This document shows positions 25,313 to 31,808 of a DNA stretch of 31,808 bases, in pieces. The stretch comes from CAZCDM01 sp964497475 (GTDB lineage Bacteria; Planctomycetota; Phycisphaerae; SM23-33). The first letter of the stretch is position 1. Each line of letters starts with the position of its first letter. The notes under the pieces are model-generated. The model did no database searches. It saw only the letters and a list, made by a program, of their open reading frames with translations, and was not told the origin of the DNA. The stretch is taken from NCBI GenBank assembly GCA_964497475.1, contig CAZCDM010000010.1, positions 1-31,808 on the forward strand. The letters are read 5' to 3'. Position numbers and translations under genes: made by a program.

Positions 25313-27154
25313 TCAGTCGGCCGGTTGGGGTGTGGCGGTGAGCAGGTCGATCAACCGTTGGGGCTGGTGTGCGGTGACGGTGCCCCAGCGGAGGCGGTCG
25401 GGGTCGATGCCTGCCGCGGCGAGCTGCTGCTGGAGGCGGGCCAGGCGGCGGATGGCGCGGTCGGGGCCGTCGAAGTAGCGGCAGGCGCCGGCGTGACAGC
25501 CGAGGACGACGACGCGGTCGGCCCCGTCCTGGAGCATGCGCAGGATGGTTCGCGGGTCGAGCCGGCCGGCGCAGGGCAGCTCGATGAGTTGCACATTGGC
25601 GGCCAGGGCGGACGGGTCGTTCGAGCCGGTGAGTGCGGCGACTGCCTGGGCGGCGGAGTTTTCGCAGACGAAGCATGCGACGGATTGGCCGGAGCCCGGC
25701 GCGGCGGCGTCATCGGCGGCCGGGTAGGAAATCGCGTCGGCGGGGCACTCGGCCGCACAGATGCCGCAGCGGCGGCAGGTGGCCGGGGAAATCAGGGCGG
25801 CCTGCTCGGCGGCGTCGAAGGTGATCGCCCCGTGCGGGCAGAGTCGCATGCAGGTCAGGCAGGCGACGCAGGCTTCGGCGTCGACGTCGGGCGCCTCGGC
25901 CGGGCTGGGCTGTTTCTCGGCGAGGAATTCGTAGATCTCGGCGGCGGCGAGTTTTGCCTGGGCTGCCAGGTCGCCGGCGGGTAAGTCGCTGCCGACGGCA
26001 CCGAGGCACCAGATGCCGCGGCGATTGGTGCGAACGGGCAGGTACCAGACGTTGTCGGCCTGGCTGGCGGCGGGGCGACAGTGGAAGGTCGCCAGCCGTT
26101 CGTCGAGCGAGGCCGAGCGGACCAGGTCGCCCAGGACGAGCAGGTCGTAGTGGGCTTCGTCCAGCTCGCCGCCCTGGACGTCGCGTGCGGTGACGATCGC
26201 GCCGTCGGGCTGTTCGACCATGCGGCAGGGACTTTGGGGGCGGAAGACTTCCACGCCGGCTGCGCGGGCGGTGCGGTAGAGCGACTCCAGGCCGGTGGCT
26301 CCGACGCGGGCGGAGTGGGCGTAGATGCGGATGCGGTGGCTGCCTCGCCGGGCCAGGGCGCGGGCGGCGGCGAAGACGAGTTCGGTGGTCAGCCGGCCCT
26401 GCTGGGCTGCCTGGTCGAGGACGATGGCGACGCTGCGCGGGATGAGCCCCCGGCGGAGGTGGAGCATGAGGCCCAGAAGGTTCGTCACGGAGCGGGACAT
26501 CTCCAGGCCGAGTGTTTCGGGGTCGACGGCTGCGACGGCGGGCTCGGCAAGGATGACGGCAGCGGCTTGGACGGTTTCGTCGACGTCTGGGCCGATGAGG
26601 CGGACGGCGAACTCGCCCGGTTCGCCGCTGCATCGTGCCGGGGTCGCATTGCACAGCACGCGGATATTCGGGTCATCCTGGACGGCCCGGGCCAGGGCGG
26701 CGATGGGCTGGGCGTGGAAGGGCGGCAGGGGAATGTCGAGCTCGGCCAGCAGCTCGGAGAAGCGGGCCATCGCGCCGGTGGTTTCGGCAAGGAGTTTGTC
26801 CTCGGTGCAGGCGAGGGTGACGGATCGGCCGAGGGTGCTGAGGGCGCGGGCGGCCTGGAGGGCCTGGACGCCGCCTCCGACGACGAGGACGGACTCGCTG
26901 GCGGCGGGCTTGGCCGGGGCGGAGGCGGTGTCTGCAAGTAACTCGGAAGCCACGGCCCGGCCGGCGGCCATTGCAGCGGCCAGGTCCATCGGCCCGGTCG
27001 CGCTGCCGGCGAGGTAGATTCCCTCGCGGTCGGTCCGGCCGAGGGAGCCGTGTCGGACGCGAAAAAAACCATCGGCCTCGATGGCCAGGTCGAGCGTGTC
27101 GGCCAGGGCGAGGGCGTCGCTGGCTGGACGCATGCCGACCGAGAGGCAGACCAT
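25313..27154 (-). CDS. HdrA-MvhD fusion, C-terminal part (after in-frame TGA)
   Basis: The frame downstream of the TGA at 27239-27241 continues the HdrA-like protein. The first ATG gives 613 residues, but homology begins right after the TGA, at 'QLTALPDGSVRVDYEDP'. Order: end of the HdrA FAD domain ('MVCLSVGMRPASD', 'GIYLAGSATGPMDLAAAMAAG'), a second, degenerate FAD-like Rossmann domain ('VLVVGGGVQALQAARAL', about 90-400 with 'GIWCLGAVGSDLPAGDLA'), ferredoxin motifs CVACLTCMRLCP and CRRCGICAAECP (about 428-475), then an MvhD-like domain ('VACFVCENSA', 'ELPCAGRLD', 'VLGCHAGACRYF'). The MvhD-type adaptor is thus fused to HdrA. With no good restart codon near the TGA, this part may be translated only by readthrough, or the gene may be inactive. 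Confidence 0.8.
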   Translation of the reverse strand: MVCLSVGMRPASDALALADTLDLAIEADGFFRVRHGSLGRTDREGIYLAGSATGPMDLAAAMAAGRAVASELLADTASAPAKPAASESVLVVGGGVQALQAARALSTLGRSVTLACTEDKLLAETTGAMARFSELLAELDIPLPPFHAQPIAALARAVQDDPNIRVLCNATPARCSGEPGEFAVRLIGPDVDETVQAAAVILAEPAVAAVDPETLGLEMSRSVTNLLGLMLHLRRGLIPRSVAIVLDQAAQQGRLTTELVFAAARALARRGSHRIRIYAHSARVGATGLESLYRTARAAGVEVFRPQSPCRMVEQPDGAIVTARDVQGGELDEAHYDLLVLGDLVRSASLDERLATFHCRPAASQADNVWYLPVRTNRRGIWCLGAVGSDLPAGDLAAQAKLAAAEIYEFLAEKQPSPAEAPDVDAEACVACLTCMRLCPHGAITFDAAEQAALISPATCRRCGICAAECPADAISYPAADDAAAPGSGQSVACFVCENSAAQAVAALTGSNDPSALAANVQLIELPCAGRLDPRTILRMLQDGADRVVVLGCHAGACRYFDGPDRAIRRLARLQQQLAAAGIDPDRLRWGTVTAHQPQRLIDLLTATPQPAD

Positions 27155-27206
27155 GTCGAAGGTGTCGTTGGCGGTGGCCTGGGCGGCGGGGTCTTCGTAG
27201 TCGACG

Positions 27207-27241
27207 CGGACCGAGCCGTCCGGCAGGGCCGTCAGCTGTCA
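27207..27241 (-). other. In-frame TGA in the HdrA-MvhD gene with a short downstream hairpin
   Basis: TGA is at 27241-27239 on the minus strand. From 17 to 32 nt downstream lies a 5-bp stem with a 6-nt loop, CGGAC-GGCTCG-GTCCG (27222-27207). This meets a loose bacterial SECIS description (loop beginning with G, suitable distance), but such hairpins are common at this GC content. The residue at this place in the large HdrA of the same locus is Tyr ('KYARPYNIE'), not Cys, so selenocysteine is not well supported. Nonsense mutation or sequence error are simpler readings. Confidence 0.45.
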
Positions 27242-27988
27242 GGGGCGGGCTTTGATGAATTGCAGCTCGGCCTGGGCGCGGGCGAGGAAGTCGTCGAAGT
27301 CCTGGCCGAAGCGTTGGATGTCCATGTAGAAGACGGTGATGTCGATATCGGGGTGGAGGTGGCGCAGCAGCCGGGCCGATCGCAGGGCGTAGCCGCAGCA
27401 GACGGCCGAGCAGTAGTTCGTCGCGAAGGGCTGGCGGTGGGCTGACTCGCTCCGCGAGCCGACGCACTGGACGAAGGCCAATCGTTTGGGGCGCTGGCCG
27501 TCGCCGGGCCGGGCGAGGGACCGTTGGCCGTCGGCGAGCATGGCTTCGAGGTCGAGCCCGGTGATGACGTTGGGTGCCTGTGCGTACTGCCAGGCTGCAT
27601 CGACAGACGGGTCGAAGGGCGTAAAGCCAGTCGCGACGAGCACCGAGCGGACGGTGCGCGTGACCGGGCCGACAGGGGTGGTAAGCTCCGCCTGGAATTG
27701 CTGCGGTGCGGTCTGCTCGATGCGTTCCAGGCGGGTCGCGGTCAGCAGCTCGATGTTGCTGTCGGGCGCGAAGGCGCGGTCGATGGTGTCCTGGGCGGCG
27801 CAGAGATTGCAGCGGAGGCAGCGGTCGGTGGCTTTGCAGGCGAAGTCCTTTGCCCGGCCGCCGGGCGTCTCGGCCGAGTCGACAACGCAGACGTCCAAGC
27901 CCGCATCTCGCAGGGTCAGGGCTGCTGCTGCTCCGGCGGGACCGCCTCCCAAGACCAGAGCGCCTGGCTCTCTGATTTGCTCCCGCAT
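27239..27988 (-). CDS. HdrA-like protein, N-terminal part (ends at in-frame TGA)
   Basis: About 250 codons, the N-terminal part of an HdrA homologue: FAD Rossmann 'ALVLGGGPAGAAAALTL', the short HdrA Fe-S segment 'CKATDRCLRCNLC', 'LAFVQCVGSRSES' and 'NYCSAVCCGYALRSARLL', then 'FYMDIQRFGQDFDDFL' and 'LQFIKARP', where TGA stops the frame. The sequence after the TGA continues the family pattern in the same frame without a shift, so these two ORFs are parts of one gene of about 891 codons. I chose ATG 27988, directly before the FAD motif, with AGGA 13 nt upstream; ATG 28015 and TTG 28054 are alternatives. It is the first redox gene after the glycoside hydrolase gene. Confidence 0.8.
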   Translation of the reverse strand: MREQIREPGALVLGGGPAGAAAALTLRDAGLDVCVVDSAETPGGRAKDFACKATDRCLRCNLCAAQDTIDRAFAPDSNIELLTATRLERIEQTAPQQFQAELTTPVGPVTRTVRSVLVATGFTPFDPSVDAAWQYAQAPNVITGLDLEAMLADGQRSLARPGDGQRPKRLAFVQCVGSRSESAHRQPFATNYCSAVCCGYALRSARLLRHLHPDIDITVFYMDIQRFGQDFDDFLARAQAELQFIKARP

Positions 27989-28056
27989 TGCCGAACTCGA
28001 TTCCTGGCGGATCATGGAAGGTGTATCGTACTGGATTGTAAAGGGGCAGTTCAATC

Positions 28057-28113
28057 CCGCCGGTGATTTTCACTTCGGTCGGAGCTCTTTGAACGTTATC
28101 TCAACACCGGCGG
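28057..28113 (-). repeat. 9-bp inverted repeat between the hydrolase gene and the HdrA-MvhD gene
   Basis: CCGCCGGTG (28057-28065) and CACCGGCGG (28105-28113) are perfect inverted copies separated by 39 bp. They lie just after the stop of the hydrolase gene on the minus strand. A transcript could form a GC-rich stem here, which might protect or separate parts of the operon mRNA. No T-run follows it, so it is not a standard intrinsic terminator. Confidence 0.4.
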
Positions 28114-28114
28114 T

Positions 28115-30145
28115 TCAGTATTCCAGGGCGATCATCTGGTGGCAGGTGAACTCATCGACGGGGAAGGTGACGACACCGTCGGCCTGGGTGAAGGGGATGT
28201 CCTGGCCCTGCGGTTGGGCGGTGACGGCCTTGATGTCCCGTCCGGGGCGGACGGTGACCGTCACGTCGCGGAGGGGCAGAAGCTCCTGGATGACCTCCAC
28301 GCCATTTGGCTTGCGCGAGATGGACCCGCCGGAGAGTTCAATCGGCCCGCCGCGCTGGATGGTGTTGGCGTAGAGCAGGTGGAGGACGAGTCGGTTGTGT
28401 GCGGGCTGGTCGGTGAGGCTGACTCTGCCGGTGGAGGGCAGGCCGTCGAGTTGGACCGTTGGTTCGTCCAGCAGTGAGCGGATGGCCCGGACGGCGTAAT
28501 CCTGATAGGCGACGGCTCCGTAGCCACGGTAGATCGTGAAGACCGGGTGGGCGAGGTAGAGGATATTGCCGTTGCGGATCGCGCAGTGGAAGCCGCTGGG
28601 CTCGGGCCGGGCCGGGGCGTGCTGGTGGGAGCAGTAATGGGTGTAGTCGCGATTGAAGTAGGGATCGTAGATATCGCCAAGAGGCTGGGCATCGCCGGTG
28701 GCGACGACGCGCTGACTGGGCAGGTACATCACCAGGGGCATGGCCAGGAAGTCCGGCCGCAGGGCGGGAATGGGCAGGATGAAGTCAGGCTGGCAGGGGC
28801 TCTGGCCGGACCATGTCGCGCCGATGTCGAAGGCGAAGCCGTCGGCCTCGGTCGACAGGCCGCTGTAGCCGGTGAGCAAGACCTTGCCGCCGGCGGCGAG
28901 GTATTCGTCGATGCGAGCCTTGAGGGGGGCGTCGATTTTGATCTCGTCGGGCAGGATGAGCATGCGGTAGGTGCTGAAGTCCATGGATGCATCGAGCATG
29001 TCCCAGAGGAAGTGGCATTCCAGCAGGATGCGACCGGCCCCGATGTCGGCCGCGTTATCGCGCTGGCATTTCTGGCCTCGCTGATTATGGACGGCCTCGC
29101 TGCTGAGCAGGGCGATGTCGGCCACGGACTTGGCGTCGAGGCAGAAGGGCTCTTTGACTTCGACTTCGCTGTAGGCCTGGCCGATGATGTCGTAGGTCGT
29201 CGGGTCCATGAGCCCCTCGGGGTGAAGCTGGTCGCCGATGGAGCACTTGGCGCCCCAGGCGAGCATGGCCGCACACTCGTACCGCAGGGCGTTGGGGTGT
29301 TTGTAGCCGCCGAACTCGCCCCATGTGGTGTGGAACTTGCCCGTCATGCCAAGGAAGTCCAGATCGAGCTGGGTGCAGTACTTCGCGCTGATGGGGAAGT
29401 GGTCGTACCCCCAGCCGCCGGTGGGCAGCGATTCCAGTTCGAGGTGGCTGAAGTAGGGCAGGATCTTACTATCGCCTCGCGTGATGTGCCCGCTATTGTG
29501 GAAGATGGGCATTTCGGGGTTGTCGCAACGGGCGGCCTCGGTGGTCCGGCGGTAGTAGTCCATCAGGACGTTGTGGGCGTTGGTGGCGCGGTCGGTTTCG
29601 TCGGTCGGGTCAAGGCCCTCGTCGCGCATTCGCTGGACGCAATGGCTACAGCAGCAGGGCCCCTGATGGATGATGTCCAGGAAGATGCCATCGCAATCTG
29701 GATACAGCGTGACGACCTCGCGGATCTGCTCGCAGAGGTGGTCGAGGAAAGGCGTGTTGAAGCATATCTTACGGAAGCCAGCCTCGAAGGGGCTCGGGCC
29801 GAGAGGTCGGCCGTCCGGGCCATGCTCTCGCCAGTCGGGGTGCTTTGCGGTCATAACATCGTGCAGCCCGGCGGTGATGTAGATCGGGACGTTGACGTCG
29901 ATTTCCTTGGCGGCATCGAACTGACTTCGCAGCAGGTCGCCCTGCAGATGCGGATGCGGAAAGCCGACTTTCGTGTCGTAATAGCTCCAGCCGTGGTGTC
30001 CGACGGCGAAGCAGGTAATCGAGTCGACATGCCCGCGGCGGAGCATGTCCTGCCATTGAGCCTTGTCGAATCGCCCACCGATATTCTCAATGTCGGGTGA
30101 AGTATGAAAGTCCAGATGGATCTGTCGGTATCGCAGCGTGTGCAT
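28115..30145 (-). CDS. Putative glycoside hydrolase, GHL6 domain plus beta-galactosidase trimerisation-like domain
   Basis: A 676-residue protein. The N-terminal domain begins 'IHLDFHTSPDIENIGGRFD' and has 'ITCFAVGHHGWSYYDTKVGF', 'PHPHLQGDLL', 'VPIYITAGL' and 'YPDCDGIFLDIIHQGPCCCSHC' (about 149-170). This is the pattern of the hypothetical glycosyl hydrolase 6 (GHL6) TIM barrel. The middle part (about 340-480, 'FSTYRMLILPDEIKIDAPLK', 'YLAAGGKVLLTGYSGL') resembles the beta-galactosidase trimerisation (GH42M) domain. The C-terminus is beta-rich. No signal peptide is seen, so it acts in the cytoplasm. The substrate is unknown. It starts after an AGAGG ribosome site, 30 bp downstream of the MttB-like gene, so the two are probably co-transcribed. 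That suggests the methylated substrate and a glycosidic or related bond are handled together; this is speculation. Confidence 0.75.
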   Translation of the reverse strand: MHTLRYRQIHLDFHTSPDIENIGGRFDKAQWQDMLRRGHVDSITCFAVGHHGWSYYDTKVGFPHPHLQGDLLRSQFDAAKEIDVNVPIYITAGLHDVMTAKHPDWREHGPDGRPLGPSPFEAGFRKICFNTPFLDHLCEQIREVVTLYPDCDGIFLDIIHQGPCCCSHCVQRMRDEGLDPTDETDRATNAHNVLMDYYRRTTEAARCDNPEMPIFHNSGHITRGDSKILPYFSHLELESLPTGGWGYDHFPISAKYCTQLDLDFLGMTGKFHTTWGEFGGYKHPNALRYECAAMLAWGAKCSIGDQLHPEGLMDPTTYDIIGQAYSEVEVKEPFCLDAKSVADIALLSSEAVHNQRGQKCQRDNAADIGAGRILLECHFLWDMLDASMDFSTYRMLILPDEIKIDAPLKARIDEYLAAGGKVLLTGYSGLSTEADGFAFDIGATWSGQSPCQPDFILPIPALRPDFLAMPLVMYLPSQRVVATGDAQPLGDIYDPYFNRDYTHYCSHQHAPARPEPSGFHCAIRNGNILYLAHPVFTIYRGYGAVAYQDYAVRAIRSLLDEPTVQLDGLPSTGRVSLTDQPAHNRLVLHLLYANTIQRGGPIELSGGSISRKPNGVEVIQELLPLRDVTVTVRPGRDIKAVTAQPQGQDIPFTQADGVVTFPVDEFTCHQMIALEY

Positions 30146-30175
30146 GGCAGCCTCTTGTAAAGGGTTTGTTTCAGA

Positions 30176-31639
30176 TCAGTTGGCAGGCCACTGGATCTCA
30201 CTGAACTCATCGAGAATCGTCTTGCGAATCGACTCGTCGATAAGCGGGGTGGGTTCCTCGCTGCGGATATCGGCAACGAAGGCCCGGGCCCGGGCGATGG
30301 CGTCATCGTCGGGGGCCATCGTGTCTCGCGTGTCGCGATTGGCCAGGCGGGGCACGAAAAATTCTTCTCGCATATACTCCAGGGTGTGCTCTTCGGCAAG
30401 AAAATCCTGGGCCGGTCCCTTGCGGATGAGCATCTCGGTGCCGAGGGTGTCGTCGGTGACTTCGATGCCGCGGAGGACCCGCTGGGTCATGCCGAGAATT
30501 TCATTGTCCATCACGAGCTTGTCGTAGCTGACGGTGAGGTCGGATTCCATCAGCCCGGCGATGTCGTGGATGTAGTTCGCCCCGCTCATGGCCACGAGCA
30601 TGGCCGACATGGCGGACTCGTAGGCGGCCTGGATGTTGACGGCTTTGGCGTCGGTCGTGCCGCCGGTGGAGTACAGGGGGATCTGGAAGTACTGGGCCAT
30701 CTGGGCCACGGCGGCGTTAATCATCGCCCGCTCGATGGGCCCGGCGAGGTGGTCCATGGTCCGCAGGTTGGTAATCGAGCCGACCGATCCGCAAATGCCC
30801 GGCGCGCCTTTGTTGACACTCTGGACGAGTGCAATGCCCGCCAGCGTCTCGGCTACATGCGTCAGCACATTGCCCGCCAGCGTAATCGGGGCCGTGGTTC
30901 CGCAGATCGGCTCGGTGGGCACGACGACGGGCAGGCCCTTCTCGGCGAGGTAGCAGGTCATCTCGCCGTAGTGGTCGTCGATCTTGAACGGACTGATGAT
31001 GAGGGTGATGAAGCTCACGAAGGGCCGGTCGCGGAGGGCGTCGGCGCTGCCGGCGAGCATCTCGGCCATCTGGACGGCCCGCGTGCAGCCCTCCATCGAA
31101 TAAATGCCGCCCATCACGTGCTTGGTGGTGTTATCCAGGGCGTGGAAGAAGCGGTTGACGTCGATGTGGTCGCGCTGCTTGACGTCGTTGGGGAAGACGT
31201 TGATCGTGAAGACGTGAATGTTCTCGAGCTTCTCGACCAGCCGGGCGTTGAGGATGACGTCGTCAATGCGGCTGTCGCGCCGCTGGCCGGTGTCGGGGTC
31301 GAGCACGTAGATCGCCGTGCCGCCCGTGCCGTAGTGAACCTTGCTTTCGGTGAGTTTCGCGTCGAAGTCGTCATTGCGGGCGTGGAGGGTGACCTCGGAG
31401 GGGTTCGAGGCGATGGCGTCTTCGACGAGGCTGCGGGGCAGCTTGGCGATGGCGTTTTCTTCGTCGATGTCGGCACCGGCTGCGGCCAGGGCCTTACGGG
31501 CCGTGGCTGAGTAGACCGCCACGCCCGATTCTTCGAGGATGCGGAAGGCGGCGTCGGCGAGGGTCTTGACGTCAGACTCGTTGAAGGGTTTGTAGAGCTG
31601 GCCCGGCAGGCCGGGCTGTTCGTGCTTGAGCGGCGACAT
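30176..31639 (-). CDS. MttB-superfamily (trimethylamine methyltransferase-like) corrinoid methyltransferase, no pyrrolysine
   Basis: A 487-residue member of the MttB superfamily. Recognised features are 'AFRILEESGVAVYSATARKAL' near the N-terminus, 'VHYGTGGTAIYVLDPDTG', 'PTEPICGTTAPITLAGN', 'CGSVGSITNLRTMDHLAGPIE' and 'YSTGGTTDAKAVNIQAAYES'. True trimethylamine MttB carries pyrrolysine, encoded by an in-frame TAG. Here the frame is open without TAG, so it belongs to the large non-Pyl group, whose known members demethylate quaternary amines such as glycine betaine, proline betaine or carnitine. The substrate cannot be named from sequence. The ATG at 31639 is chosen over the upstream extension to 31702 because AAAGGA lies 7 nt before it. 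It is the first gene of the minus-strand C1 locus. No corrinoid protein gene is adjacent, which is unusual. Confidence 0.9.
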   Translation of the reverse strand: MSPLKHEQPGLPGQLYKPFNESDVKTLADAAFRILEESGVAVYSATARKALAAAGADIDEENAIAKLPRSLVEDAIASNPSEVTLHARNDDFDAKLTESKVHYGTGGTAIYVLDPDTGQRRDSRIDDVILNARLVEKLENIHVFTINVFPNDVKQRDHIDVNRFFHALDNTTKHVMGGIYSMEGCTRAVQMAEMLAGSADALRDRPFVSFITLIISPFKIDDHYGEMTCYLAEKGLPVVVPTEPICGTTAPITLAGNVLTHVAETLAGIALVQSVNKGAPGICGSVGSITNLRTMDHLAGPIERAMINAAVAQMAQYFQIPLYSTGGTTDAKAVNIQAAYESAMSAMLVAMSGANYIHDIAGLMESDLTVSYDKLVMDNEILGMTQRVLRGIEVTDDTLGTEMLIRKGPAQDFLAEEHTLEYMREEFFVPRLANRDTRDTMAPDDDAIARARAFVADIRSEEPTPLIDESIRKTILDEFSEIQWPAN

Positions 31640-31808
31640 GGCTGTCCTTTCGTTTCGTGTCAGTTCGTGTGTGTGTCGAGTCGCGCTGAAAAGGAGAACC
31701 ATCGTACACCACCTGGCCGGCAGCTGCCAGTGTTATCCCCCGGGGAGAAAATGCCGTGAGTGACCTTTTTTTCTGGCACGTCATGCCGCTGCCCGTTGGT
31801 TGTTCCAG
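31640..31808. other. Region upstream of the MttB-like gene, right edge of window
   Basis: No gene is supported here; the small minus-strand ORF to 31784 overlaps the MttB-like start and has no recognisable content. It should contain the promoter of the minus-strand locus. A weak candidate is CTGGCA, 18 nt, TACGAT on the minus strand. A palindrome GGCAGCTGCC overlaps the -35 candidate. An (AC)n-like run lies just before the ribosome site. Confidence 0.4.

Noticed and set aside
30176..31639. Pyrrolysine (TAG) site in the MttB-like gene
   Set aside because: No in-frame TAG is present; the gene is complete in standard code, so it belongs to the non-Pyl group.

Overview
This is a GC-rich window with no rRNA, tRNA, IS element or CRISPR that I can see. 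It looks like an anaerobic bacterium of the Planctomycetota, probably Phycisphaerae-like. I base that on the style of the conserved planctomycetal-type protein at 10118-12076, the three-gene SPFH plus ABC cluster, and the mix of tetrahydrofolate C1 genes with Hdr/MvhD/Flx-type redox genes. The taxonomic guess is inference. The sequence is a draft scaffold, probably a MAG, with three 100-N gaps.

Left part (1-12076), mostly plus strand: the C-terminal end of a P1B-type metal ATPase; a convergent ABC-2 type permease; then a tight operon. The operon holds three consecutive SPFH/Band-7 proteins (a long polytopic HflK-like, an HflC-like, an HflK-like), an ABC ATPase, an ABC permease with a large insert, and a planctomycetal TPR-like exported protein. 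Two gaps here (3540-3639 and 8313-8412) are flanked by identical 55-bp sequences. They are therefore almost certainly unmerged contig overlaps rather than missing DNA. Collapsing each one by 155 bp restores one reading frame or a clean ATGA stop/start overlap.

Right part (12106-31639), mostly minus strand: a one-carbon and electron-transfer locus. In transcription order it runs: MttB-superfamily methyltransferase without pyrrolysine; GHL6-like glycoside hydrolase; HdrA-MvhD fusion interrupted by an in-frame TGA; MetV; MetF; HdrC; a very large HdrA containing an NfnB/GltD-like module and a second HdrA unit; MvhD; an FrhB/FdhB-like Fe-S protein; an AsrA-like Fe-S protein; an AsrB/FlxA-like FAD/NAD protein; a BHMT-like methyltransferase; and FolD. 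A pterin-binding (methyl-THF) methyltransferase gene lies on the plus strand between the last two.

The genes can be read as one pathway. Methyl groups from a methylated substrate (MttB), or those made and used by the methyl-THF methyltransferase, pass through methyl-THF. MetFV interconverts methyl- and methylene-THF while bound to an Hdr/MvhD/Flx-type flavin-based bifurcating module linked to NAD(P)H and ferredoxin. FolD interconverts methylene- and methenyl-THF. Unusual points are the absence of HdrB, the multi-flavin HdrA, the HdrA-MvhD fusion with its TGA, and a FolD that lacks the catalytic lysine needed for cyclohydrolase activity.
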